Shown here: piece by piece, positions 17,279 to 24,678 of the stretch
Numbering within the stretch: position 1 is the stretch's first letter
Layout: each line of letters starts with the position of its first letter
DNA from: Bacteroidales bacterium UBA6377
GTDB taxonomy: Bacteria; Bacteroidota; Bacteroidia; Bacteroidales; UBA932
DNA length: 64,000 bases
Assembly (NCBI GenBank): GCA_002438805.1
Contig: DJQV01000012.1
Location: 26,507-90,506 of the forward strand
Direction of reading: 5' to 3'
Made by a program: the position numbers and the translations under genes
The notes under the pieces: generated by a model
What the model was told of the DNA's origin: nothing
Databases searched by the model: none
What the model saw: only the letters and a program-made list of their open reading frames with translations

Positions 17279-18051
17279 ATCTGCTCTCCGTTATGTTCCA
17301 TCACTTCTTTTGCAAGGTTCAGGTAATTGTTTGAACCCATGCACATCACATCATAGAGTATTATAGGCTTGCCGTGCGAAGGGGCTTCACTGAGGCGTAT
17401 GTTGCGCTGGATGATGGTTTTGAAAACCATTTCCCTGAAGTGGTCGCGGAGTTCGGCGAGCACCTGGCTGTGCACCTTGGTGCGTCCGTCGTACATGGTG
17501 ACGACAAAGCCTTCTATTGAGAGGCCGGGATTGTACCCGCCCTGCACGAGACGTATGGTCTGGAGGAGTTTCCCCAGTCCTTCGAGAGCGAAGAACTCCG
17601 GCTGTACCGGGATCATCACCGAATCCGCCGCAGTGAGGGAATTGATGGTGATCAGCCCCAGCGACGGTGAGCAGTCTATGATGATGTAGTCGTAGTTGTC
17701 CTTGATGGGGGCAAGCACGGATTTCATCACGGACTCGCGCTGCTCCGCCTCGAGGAGCTCGATTTCCGCACCGACAAGGTTGATATGGGACGGAATCATG
17801 TGAAGTCTCTCCATCTCAGTCTGTATCAAGGCATCGGCAATGTCTATCTTGCCTATCATCACCTCGTATAAGGTTCTTTTCTCGTCGTTGTCCGGGTTGA
17901 AGTTGAGTCCGGAAGTCGTGTTGGCCTGAGGATCGGCGTCGATGATGAGCACCTTCTTCTCGAGGACTGCGAGCGAAGCGGCGAGGTTGATGGCGGTGGT
18001 GGTCTTTCCCACCCCTCCCTTCTGGTTTGCGATAGCGATGACTTTACCCAT
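17275..18051 (-). CDS. parA: Chromosome partitioning ATPase ParA/Soj
   Basis: A 258-residue deviant Walker-type ATPase. MGKVIAIANQKGGVGKTTTAINLAA contains the KGGVGKTT motif (residues 11-18) with the signature lysine; Walker A-prime is YIIIDCSPSLGLITINSL (about 118-135). The absence of an N-terminal HTH makes it the chromosomal Soj type, not a plasmid ParA with DNA-binding domain. It works with ParB in origin segregation. First gene of the parA-parB-DUF5683-mltD operon; -7 box at 18072-18079. Confidence 0.95.
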   Translation of the reverse strand: MGKVIAIANQKGGVGKTTTAINLAASLAVLEKKVLIIDADPQANTTSGLNFNPDNDEKRTLYEVMIGKIDIADALIQTEMERLHMIPSHINLVGAEIELLEAEQRESVMKSVLAPIKDNYDYIIIDCSPSLGLITINSLTAADSVMIPVQPEFFALEGLGKLLQTIRLVQGGYNPGLSIEGFVVTMYDGRTKVHSQVLAELRDHFREMVFKTIIQRNIRLSEAPSHGKPIILYDVMCMGSNNYLNLAKEVMEHNGEQI

Positions 18052-18071
18052 ATTCCTGTTGTCGAAGACTG

Positions 18072-18079
18072 CAAAAGTA
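18072..18079 (-). promoter_or_regulatory. -7 box for the parA operon
   Basis: The minus strand reads TACTTTTG, 20 bases upstream of the parA ATG at 18051. It lies back-to-back with the dagK box, 12 bases apart. Confidence 0.5.
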
Positions 18080-18091
18080 ATAATTTATTCC

Positions 18092-18099
18092 TACATTTG
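18092..18099 (+). promoter_or_regulatory. -7 box for the diacylglycerol kinase gene
   Basis: TACATTTG, a perfect TAnnTTTG, four bases before the ATG at 18104, giving an almost leaderless message. Confidence 0.5.
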
Positions 18100-18103
18100 C
18101 GGT

Positions 18104-19060
18104 ATGTCTGAAACAAAAACCGACTGTTACTTCATCGTCAATCCCCGCGCCGGTTCGGGCAAGACGATGTGTGAATGGCTTCCCGCCGAGCACAGGCTGG
18201 AGCGGTCGGGCATTTCATTTGTGACTGCCCTCACCGACTATAAGCGTCATGCCACGGCTCTTGCCTATGAAGCTGCCCAGAGCGGGTACAGGAAAATATA
18301 TGCGGTAGGCGGTGACGGCTCGGTGCATGAGGTTTTCAACGGGATATGCAGCTGGTGCCGTGACAACGGGGTGCCGACGGAAGAGTTCACCATGGGAGTG
18401 GTGCCGATAGGTTCCGGCAACGACTGGATAAAGTCCTTCGGCGTGCCTAATGATGTAGATGACGCTGTGGATCTGATATGCAAGGGGAGCGTCTGTCAGA
18501 TGGACGTGATAGAGGTCAGCTGCCGTGCCGGCAAACTCCTGTACATGGCCAATATAGGCGGGGTCGGGTTTGATTCGCACGTCTGTCAGAGGGTCAATTC
18601 CCAAAAGGAGAGCGGCAAGCGGGGAAAACTCATATATCTCAATGCCCTGCGCTACACTATGCTGAGCCTCAGAGCGATAGATGTGTGCCTGCTTGCGGAC
18701 GGCGAACTGGTCTACAACGGCCCCTGCTACTCTCTTGCTTTCGGCAACGGGCGCTATTCAGGAAGCGGCATGCGTCAGGTCCCGAAAGCCAATCCGGACG
18801 ACGGCCTGTTGGATTATACGATAATCCCGAAGATAGGTCTCGGGAAAATCCTGCATGAACTTCCCCGGCTCTACAAGGGCAATCTCAACGAATCCAAGTA
18901 CATACTGGGCGGGAAATGCCGCATGCTCCAGATAGTGCCGATGAACGAGAATTCCGAGGATCTGGTCGAACTCGATGGGGAGGTGGAAGGCCGTCTGCCG
19001 ATGACCCTTGAGGTAACGGGGCACAAGATCAACGTTGTTGCAGGTTCAGTTTCCTTATAG
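18104..19060 (+). CDS. Diacylglycerol kinase family lipid kinase (DagK/YegS type)
   Basis: A 318-residue lipid kinase. CYFIVNPRAGSGKT (about 7-20) is the NP-RAG nucleotide-binding start; AVGGDGSVHEVFNG (about 67-80) is the GGDG catalytic loop; VPIGSGNDWIKSFG follows; the second domain contains GGVGFDSHVC, FGNGRYSGSGMRQVPKANPDDGLLDYTI and the C-terminal ELDGEVEG. Phosphorylates diacylglycerol or a related lipid alcohol. The open frame reaches back to 17942, but the -7 box and family fit set ATG 18104. The last 32 bases overlap the end of the convergent PAP2 gene; a lipid kinase and a lipid-type phosphatase thus sit tail to tail. Confidence 0.9.
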   Translation: MSETKTDCYFIVNPRAGSGKTMCEWLPAEHRLERSGISFVTALTDYKRHATALAYEAAQSGYRKIYAVGGDGSVHEVFNGICSWCRDNGVPTEEFTMGVVPIGSGNDWIKSFGVPNDVDDAVDLICKGSVCQMDVIEVSCRAGKLLYMANIGGVGFDSHVCQRVNSQKESGKRGKLIYLNALRYTMLSLRAIDVCLLADGELVYNGPCYSLAFGNGRYSGSGMRQVPKANPDDGLLDYTIIPKIGLGKILHELPRLYKGNLNESKYILGGKCRMLQIVPMNENSEDLVELDGEVEGRLPMTLEVTGHKINVVAGSVSL

Positions 19061-19652
19061 CGAACCTTGCCAGGGAGGCTATCCCCCAGGCGAACAGACT
19101 CCCCACCACGAACCCTGTCAGCACGTCGCCGAGGAAATGCTTTCCCACGAAAATGCGGCTCACCCCTACCAGGAATGCCCATGCGAGGATACAATACTTG
19201 TACACTTCGTGCCGTGGCATGTTGATTTTGCGGGCATTGCTGAACCCTATCGTGGAACATACCGCGAAGCCGATCGCGTTGGCGGCATGAGCAGAATAAA
19301 ACCCGTGCAGATTCCCCCTTCCCTCAAGCAGGTGCAGTCCCCTTCCGGCAGTGAATGAATCCCAACATGGGCGCAGCCGGCCGAAGAACTCCTTGGTGAA
19401 GTTGGCGAACTGGTCGCACGCCACGATGGTGAGGATGCATGAGACGGTGACAATCAGGGCTTTTTTCCATCCGAGCCTTATGAACAGGAAAATCAGCACA
19501 GCCAGATAGAGCGGATACCATATTTCCTTGTCGGAAAACACTCTCCACATCGCGTCTGTAAAACTGCAGTGCAGTGAGTTGATGCTCATGGTTGCTACCC
19601 GGTCCGCGTTTTCAAGACGATCCCAGAGCGTCAGTCCTGCAATGCTTTCCAT
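19029..19652 (-). CDS. PAP2-superfamily membrane phosphatase
   Basis: A 207-residue integral membrane protein with about five hydrophobic segments. The three PAP2 motifs are present: KEFFGRLRP (K-x6-RP), GFYSAHAAN in place of PSGH (glycine replaced by alanine, catalytic His kept), and SRIFVGKHFLGD (SR-x5-H-x3-D). It dephosphorylates a lipid phosphate or diphosphate such as undecaprenyl diphosphate or phosphatidic acid; which one is not determinable. ATG at 19652 (MESIAGLTLWDRL) lies inside the end of obgE, a 22-base overlap, so it is probably translated from the obgE message. Tail-to-tail overlap of 32 bases with the lipid kinase gene. Confidence 0.85.
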   Translation of the reverse strand: MESIAGLTLWDRLENADRVATMSINSLHCSFTDAMWRVFSDKEIWYPLYLAVLIFLFIRLGWKKALIVTVSCILTIVACDQFANFTKEFFGRLRPCWDSFTAGRGLHLLEGRGNLHGFYSAHAANAIGFAVCSTIGFSNARKINMPRHEVYKYCILAWAFLVGVSRIFVGKHFLGDVLTGFVVGSLFAWGIASLARFAIRKLNLQQR

Positions 19653-20623
19653 AATGCGTCCTTGAGTTTGTCCAGCCCTTCTCCGGTGCTGGATGATATG
19701 AACACGCACGGTATGCCTGCCGGCAGGGACGGGCGCATCTGCTCCTCGATCTCCTTGTCTATGAGGTCACACTTGGTGACGGCGAGCACGCGCTGCTTGG
19801 TGAGAAGTTCGGGGTTGTAGAGCTTGAGCTCGTTAAGGAGGGTCTCGTAGCCTTTGGCGATGTCCTCTTCCTCCACGCTGACCATGAAGAGCAGCACCGA
19901 GTTGCGCTCTATGTGGCGCAGGAATCTCAATCCTATGCCTTTGCCGTCGTGCGCACCCTCGATGATCCCGGGAATGTCCGCCATCACGAAAGAGCGTCCG
20001 TCGTGGTACCGTACAATGCCGAGATTCGGCTCCAGAGTGGTGAAAGCGTATGAGGCGATCTTCGGCTTTGCAGCTGTGATCGTGCTCAGCAAGGTTGACT
20101 TGCCAGCGTTCGGGAATCCCACCAGCCCCACGTCGGCAAGGAGTTTGAGTTCAAGAATATAGACTCCTTCCTGCCCGTCCTCTCCCGGCTGGGCGAAACG
20201 TGGGGTCTGCATTGTCGGGGTCTTGAAATTGCTGTTGCCAAGGCCTCCGCGGCCTCCCTTGCAGAGGATTCTCTCCTCTCCAGCCTCCATCATCTCGAAA
20301 AGCGTCTCCCCTGTCTCGGCGTCTTTGACGACAGTGCCGACAGGAACGTCTAGGAATATGTCGGCTCCGTTCTTGCCGCTGCGGTTGGCCGAGCCGCCCT
20401 TCTCCCCGTCATCGGCTTTGATGTGCTTGCGGTATTTGAGATGGATGAGGGTCCAGAACTGCGGGTTGGCCCTGAGGATGATGTGGCCTCCGCGTCCGCC
20501 GTCTCCCCCGTCCGGTCCGCCTTTCGGTATGTATTTGGCCCGGTGCAGGTGTGCTGAACCTGCGCCCCCGTGTCCGGATGCGCAGTATATCTTGACGTAG
20601 TCTATAAAGTTGCTGTCAGGCAT
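19631..20623 (-). CDS. obgE: GTPase ObgE/CgtA
   Basis: A 330-residue ribosome-associated GTPase. The Obg domain (residues 1-158) is glycine-rich: SGHGGAGSAHLHR, GGPDGGDGGRGG, CKGGRGGLGN. The G domain has G1 GFPNAGKSTLL, G2 segment YAFTTLEP, G3 DIPGIIEGAHDGKGIG, G4 TKCDLID and G5 SSSTGEG. There is no C-terminal OCT domain, so this is the short form usual in Bacteroidota. Start at 20623 (MPDSNFIDYVKIYC). Involved in 50S maturation and stress response. In related genomes obgE often follows hpt-adk; here an MFS gene separates them. Confidence 0.95.
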   Translation of the reverse strand: MPDSNFIDYVKIYCASGHGGAGSAHLHRAKYIPKGGPDGGDGGRGGHIILRANPQFWTLIHLKYRKHIKADDGEKGGSANRSGKNGADIFLDVPVGTVVKDAETGETLFEMMEAGEERILCKGGRGGLGNSNFKTPTMQTPRFAQPGEDGQEGVYILELKLLADVGLVGFPNAGKSTLLSTITAAKPKIASYAFTTLEPNLGIVRYHDGRSFVMADIPGIIEGAHDGKGIGLRFLRHIERNSVLLFMVSVEEEDIAKGYETLLNELKLYNPELLTKQRVLAVTKCDLIDKEIEEQMRPSLPAGIPCVFISSSTGEGLDKLKDALWKALQD

Positions 20624-20643
20624 AATTTTCTGTTTGCAAATTA

Positions 20644-20651
20644 CAAATATA
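20644..20651 (-). promoter_or_regulatory. -7 box for obgE
   Basis: The minus strand reads TATATTTG, 20 bases upstream of the ATG at 20623, and supports that start. Confidence 0.5.
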
Positions 20652-20686
20652 AAGAAAGTCCGGTTTATCCGCAACGATAGTCTAGG

Positions 20687-21826
20687 TTACTCGTACTTCC
20701 GGTGGAATACGAGAAGGCACAGGGCACCGGCAAGGGCCATCGGGACTCCGATGAGTGCGGGGAAATTGTAGCCAAGTCCCATTGCCACGGGGATGCCTCC
20801 GAGGGAAGCGCCGACCGCGTTGCCGAGATTGAACGCTCCCTGTATGCAGCATCCGCCAAGCATCTCCCCTCCTTCGGAGTGCTTGACTATCAGGTACTGT
20901 TCCGGGGAACCGATACCGAACAGGCAGGCGCAGCAGATGAACATCAACACTGCCGCAACCCAGCCCGTGCCTGCAAAAAAGAATGTGAGCAGCAGGGCGG
21001 CGGATGCGATGAACTGGAGACAGCAGGTCACACGGCCAGGCCTGAAGCGGTCTGAGAGAGGCCCGCTTATAAGATTTCCGGTCACCATGCCGAGCCCGGC
21101 CAGGATCATGAGCAGCGAGATGCTGCCGGGACTGAATCCCGCTTCCGTCTGGAGAAGCGGGGAGATGTAGCTGAACCAGCAGAGTATGCCGCCGTTGCCG
21201 AGGAAAGTCGCGGCTATTATTAGCCAGGGGGCCTTGTTACGCAGGAAGCGGAACTGGGCTTTCATGCCCCTGTCCGGCAGCGGCTCCACATCGGGCACGC
21301 ACCTGTGTATCATGAGTATAGTGAGCAGCCCCAGTGCTATAGCCATGACGAAAGGGATACGCCAGCTGAGAGCATGGCTCAGAAAAGTCCCGAGCGGCAC
21401 GCCCAGCAGGTTGGCGAACGGCATGCCGGCACACATCATGGCCACGGCACTTGTGCCTCTGCCCTCCCGGGCGATCTTTACCGCTACGATAGTTCCCGTG
21501 CCGAAGTATGCCCCGTGCGGCAGTCCCTGGATGAAACGTGCGCACAGCAGCGTCCAGTAGTCCGGTGCGACGGAGGCGATGACGGCCCCGAGGGTGATCA
21601 TGGATGCGAGAAGCATCAGTATCTTCTTGGGACGGCATTTGTACATGAATATCAGTGAGAAAGCACCGACGCAGACGCCGAGGGCATAGACCGATATCAG
21701 GTGCCCGGCCTCGGGGATGGAGACCTGCATGTCGCGTGAGACGTCTGTGAGGATGCCTTCTATTATGAATTCAGTGATCCCCAGTGTGAATGTGCCCAAA
21801 GCGAGGGCAAGGAGTCCTTTTTTCAT
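20687..21826 (-). CDS. MFS transporter, AraJ-like drug/sugar exporter family
   Basis: A 379-residue membrane protein with about 12 hydrophobic segments. The N-terminus LGTFTLGITEFIIEGILTDVSRDM and VYALGVCVGAFSL match the DHA1 (AraJ/YdhP) family; ARFIQGLPHGAYFGTG is the helix-4/5 region (motif C-like), and a GPLSDRFRPGRVT motif-A copy lies in the second half. Substrate unknown; sugar or drug efflux by analogy. It sits between the HPRT-Adk gene and obgE on the same strand, after a hairpin that may end the upstream transcript. Confidence 0.88.
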   Translation of the reverse strand: MKKGLLALALGTFTLGITEFIIEGILTDVSRDMQVSIPEAGHLISVYALGVCVGAFSLIFMYKCRPKKILMLLASMITLGAVIASVAPDYWTLLCARFIQGLPHGAYFGTGTIVAVKIAREGRGTSAVAMMCAGMPFANLLGVPLGTFLSHALSWRIPFVMAIALGLLTILMIHRCVPDVEPLPDRGMKAQFRFLRNKAPWLIIAATFLGNGGILCWFSYISPLLQTEAGFSPGSISLLMILAGLGMVTGNLISGPLSDRFRPGRVTCCLQFIASAALLLTFFFAGTGWVAAVLMFICCACLFGIGSPEQYLIVKHSEGGEMLGGCCIQGAFNLGNAVGASLGGIPVAMGLGYNFPALIGVPMALAGALCLLVFHRKYE

Positions 21827-21835
21827 TGTTCTGAT

Positions 21836-21871
21836 TCAAAAGAGGAGCGGAATCCGTTGTGGATCCGCTCC
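21836..21871 (-). terminator. Possible terminator after the HPRT-Adk gene
   Basis: An 8-base stem (GGAGCGGA at 21844-21851 and TCCGCTCC at 21864-21871) with a 12-base loop; on the minus strand it is followed by a CTTTTG run. It lies between the stop of the fused gene (21895) and the MFS start (21826). Confidence 0.5.
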
Positions 21872-21894
21872 CTAGGCCATGGACGTTTTCCTGT

Positions 21895-23022
21895 CTATCC
21901 GATGCTCTCGATGAGGGCGAGCACCCTGCGGCGGTTGTCGTCGATGGTGCCGGTGCCGCCGTCGCACTCGTAGTATTTGCCCGCTTTCTTGTAGTAATCG
22001 ATAAGCGGCTCTGTCTGAGCGTGATATGTCTTGATGCGGTTGGCGATGGTGGCATCGGAAGCGTCATCGGCGCGGCCCTCTATGGCAGCCCTGTGCTTGA
22101 TGCGTTCGCGGATGAGGTCGTCGGAAATCATTAGGGATATCACCGCTGTGACGCTCTCGCCTCTTTTCTCGAGGATCTTGTCGAGGTCTTCGGCCTGTGC
22201 GATGTTGCGAGGGAAGCCGTCGAGAAGGAAGCCGCTGACACCCTTGGTGTTGTTGAAAGCGGACTCGATCATACCCTCCACAACCTCGTCAGGGACGAGT
22301 GAACCGGCGTCGATGAGGGCTTTTGCCTGCTTTCCGAGTTCCGTGCCTGCGGCAATCTCCGCCCTCAGGAGCTCTCCTGTGGAGATGTGCTTGAGGTTGT
22401 ATTTCTCTGCGATTGCACCAGCGTGCGTGCCCTTGCCGGCTCCCGGAGGGCCAAAAAGAATGTAATATTTCATCTTATTGTCGTCTATAACATAAATGTC
22501 TTTTGAATTGCGGCCAAGCTCGTTGTAGTCAAGGCCGAAGCCCACGATGAAGGCATTAGGTATCTGCATCCCGACATAGTCGATCTTCTCAGGCTTGTCA
22601 TATACGTCCGGCTTCAGGAGAAGGGTGCAGATCTTCACATCGGCTGCACCTTTGCTCAGGAGCATCTCTTTGAGGGCCACGATGGTGTTGCCAGTGTCCA
22701 CTATGTCTTCGCAGATTATTATCCTCCTGCCTGACACATCGGCGGTGAGGCCCATCACGTTTAGCACTGTGCCCGTGGATTTTGTCCCCTGATACGAGGA
22801 GAGTTTGATGGATACGAGCTGGCAGTTGAACTCCAGTCTCTGGAGGAGTTCTCCGGTGAAGGGGATGGCGCCGTTGAGCACGCACAGGACTATCGGGACA
22901 TCGGTGCAGCCGCGGAAGTCGTTGTTGACTCTGGCGGCCACTTCGTCTATGGCGCGCACTATCCTCTCATTTTTGATGAAAGGCTTGAAGGTCTTGTCTT
23001 GCAAGGTTATCTTATCTGACAT
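21895..23022 (-). CDS. Fused hypoxanthine phosphoribosyltransferase-adenylate kinase
   Basis: One uninterrupted 375-residue frame joins two complete enzymes. Residues 1-183 are HPRT (salvage of hypoxanthine/guanine with PRPP): LCVLNGAIPFTGEL, SIKLSSYQGTKSTG and the PRPP loop IIICEDIVDTGNTI. Residues 184-375 are adenylate kinase (2 ADP to ATP plus AMP): P-loop YYILFGPPGAGKGTH, DGFPRNIAQAEDL, and a short LID (RADDASDATIANRIKTYHAQT). There is essentially no linker: ...DIYVIDDNK is followed by MKYYILFG. The internal ATG at 22473 is exactly where a free-standing Adk would begin, so reinitiation there is possible. In related genomes hpt and adk are neighbouring separate genes. Start at 23022 (MSDKITLQDK); the frame extends further upstream without family similarity. 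Confidence 0.9.
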   Translation of the reverse strand: MSDKITLQDKTFKPFIKNERIVRAIDEVAARVNNDFRGCTDVPIVLCVLNGAIPFTGELLQRLEFNCQLVSIKLSSYQGTKSTGTVLNVMGLTADVSGRRIIICEDIVDTGNTIVALKEMLLSKGAADVKICTLLLKPDVYDKPEKIDYVGMQIPNAFIVGFGLDYNELGRNSKDIYVIDDNKMKYYILFGPPGAGKGTHAGAIAEKYNLKHISTGELLRAEIAAGTELGKQAKALIDAGSLVPDEVVEGMIESAFNNTKGVSGFLLDGFPRNIAQAEDLDKILEKRGESVTAVISLMISDDLIRERIKHRAAIEGRADDASDATIANRIKTYHAQTEPLIDYYKKAGKYYECDGGTGTIDDNRRRVLALIESIG

Positions 23023-23043
23023 AAGCGGAATTAACTTAAGGCA

Positions 23044-23051
23044 CGAATTTA
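23044..23051 (-). promoter_or_regulatory. -7 box for the HPRT-Adk gene
   Basis: The minus strand reads TAAATTCG, one base off TAnnTTTG, 21 bases upstream of the ATG at 23022. Confidence 0.35.
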
Positions 23052-23064
23052 CGGATTTTTTTTG

Positions 23065-23072
23065 TATTTTTG
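23065..23072 (+). promoter_or_regulatory. -7 box for the helix-hairpin-helix barrel gene
   Basis: TATTTTTG, 16 bases before the ATG at 23089. Confidence 0.45.
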
Positions 23073-23088
23073 GCGGACTTAAGACTTT

Positions 23089-24678
23089 ATGACTATGAAA
23101 TCGCTTCTTTTGATTGCCGCCCTTCTCGGGCCGGCGGATTTTCATCAGGCCATGCTGGCTCTGAGCGGAGCCACTTGCGTGGAGGATCTCTCAAGTGACG
23201 AGGTACTGCGCTATCAGGCTTTCTCCGAGTCCCCTTTGGACATCAATCTTGCAGGCGAGAGCCGTCTGCGCGCCAGCGGCCTTTTTTCAGCATTCCAGTT
23301 GGCATCGCTGCTCGAGTATAGGCGCGAGTCCGGGGACATTCTCTCATTTGCAGAACTCGGGCTCATAGACGGCTTTTCTCCTGAGAGCGCGGAGGCCCTG
23401 TCGTTCTTCGTATCATTGCGCAGCTCCGCTCCTCCCGGCAGCAGACGGCGTCTGGATTTTCACAACACCCTGACACTCAAGGCATCGGGCCGGAAGACCG
23501 GGGAATTGGCCTATGGCTTGAGGTATGAGGCCACTGCCGGTGAAGCGGCTGAGTTGAGATGGACGTCCAGGACCACATATTCTGATCCAGAACCTGCCCT
23601 CGGCACTGTCAGCGCGGCGTATTATGGAAGGCGTGCTCTTGGCAAAGTGGTTGTGGGCAACTTCAGCACGCGCTTCGGACAGGGACTGGTGGCCTGGAGC
23701 GGCTTCTCTATGTCCGGGTACAGTTCGGCGGAATCGTTTTCACGCAAGGCCTCCGGGCTCGGAGTCACCGGTGCCGCCGGGGCGGAGCACCTTGGAATAG
23801 GGACAGACTGGGCATTGGGGCCATACCGTCTGTCGGCAGCCTGTGATGTGGGCATGGAAGGGTCGGTGCTCAACCTTTCACGCAACTGGAAGCGCCTCAG
23901 CGCCGGTGTGACGGCAGGCATGCGGGCTGCATCCGTGGACTGGAGGCTCTCTTTTAGGGACGGGAGTTTCTTCGGCGAGGCGGCCGTCTCGTACAGGGGA
24001 CTCCCCTCCGCGGTGGCGGGGCTGCAATGGGTGCCGCGCTACGGCCGGAAATTAAGCCTGATCGCGAGGTGGTATGAGCTTGATGCCAAGCAATATAGCG
24101 GGGTCGCCGCAGGCTTTGACTCCCCTTCCCTGCTGCTGAGTGCGGATTCCGGAATAAGGCGGGACAAACTCTCATGGCAGCACAAACTGCTTTGTATCCT
24201 GCGTCCCACGCTCGCCATCGGGGCATTTTCTCTGAAGCCGTCCGTCAGGGTATCGGCGCGTCTGCGTCCCTCGGACAAGAGTCCTTTGCGCTGTGATTTG
24301 AGGCCTGAGTTAAAGGCCAGCATCGGAGGGTATAGCTTGGAGTGCCGGTACAATGCCCTATGGTGCAGGGGGTTCGGCTCTCTGGCTTATATGGGCGGCG
24401 GCTACGATGGAGAAAAACTTGATGTGCGGCTGCGTGGCGGGGTTTTCCGGATTGACAACTGGGACGACCGCATCTATGTCTACGAGCATGACGCCCCGGG
24501 GAGTTTCAATGTCCCGGCATATTACGGAAAGGGGTGGAATGCTTCGCTCTACCTTGCCTGGCATATAAACAAGGCGCACAGCCTGTGGCTGCGCGCTTCT
24601 GTGATAAGTTATCCCTGGAATACGGAGCCCAAGGACGGGCGGGGTGAGCTGAAGCTCCAGTATCGGCTGAGCCTATAG
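23089..24678 (+). CDS. Exported helix-hairpin-helix protein with C-terminal outer-membrane barrel
   Basis: A 529-residue protein with a short N-terminal hydrophobic segment as probable signal. Residues about 45-115 form tandem ComEA-like helix-hairpin-helix units: SPLDINLAGESRLRASGLFSAFQLASLLEYRRESGDILSF and AELGLIDGFSPESAEAL. From about 130 onward the chain is strand-rich with repeated aromatic/polar alternation (LAYGLRYEATAG, YYGRRALGKVVVGNF, DDRIYVYEHDAPGSFNVPAYYGKG), ending in LKLQYRLSL, as in outer-membrane barrels. Such HHH-barrel proteins occur across Bacteroidota but their function is unknown. HHH units usually bind DNA, so surface DNA handling or a structural role are both conceivable. 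ATG at 23095 is an alternative start. It ends two bases before murF starts to overlap it tail to tail (6-base overlap). Confidence 0.65.
   Translation: MTMKSLLLIAALLGPADFHQAMLALSGATCVEDLSSDEVLRYQAFSESPLDINLAGESRLRASGLFSAFQLASLLEYRRESGDILSFAELGLIDGFSPESAEALSFFVSLRSSAPPGSRRRLDFHNTLTLKASGRKTGELAYGLRYEATAGEAAELRWTSRTTYSDPEPALGTVSAAYYGRRALGKVVVGNFSTRFGQGLVAWSGFSMSGYSSAESFSRKASGLGVTGAAGAEHLGIGTDWALGPYRLSAACDVGMEGSVLNLSRNWKRLSAGVTAGMRAASVDWRLSFRDGSFFGEAAVSYRGLPSAVAGLQWVPRYGRKLSLIARWYELDAKQYSGVAAGFDSPSLLLSADSGIRRDKLSWQHKLLCILRPTLAIGAFSLKPSVRVSARLRPSDKSPLRCDLRPELKASIGGYSLECRYNALWCRGFGSLAYMGGGYDGEKLDVRLRGGVFRIDNWDDRIYVYEHDAPGSFNVPAYYGKGWNASLYLAWHINKAHSLWLRASVISYPWNTEPKDGRGELKLQYRLSL

Noticed and set aside
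16337..18103. parS site beside parAB
   Set aside because: No TGTTTCACGTGAAACA-like palindrome was found in or near the operon by reading.
22471..22473. Separate adk gene starting at the internal ATG
   Set aside because: The frame is continuous with HPRT and has no stop between; a separate start is possible but not shown, so one gene was annotated.
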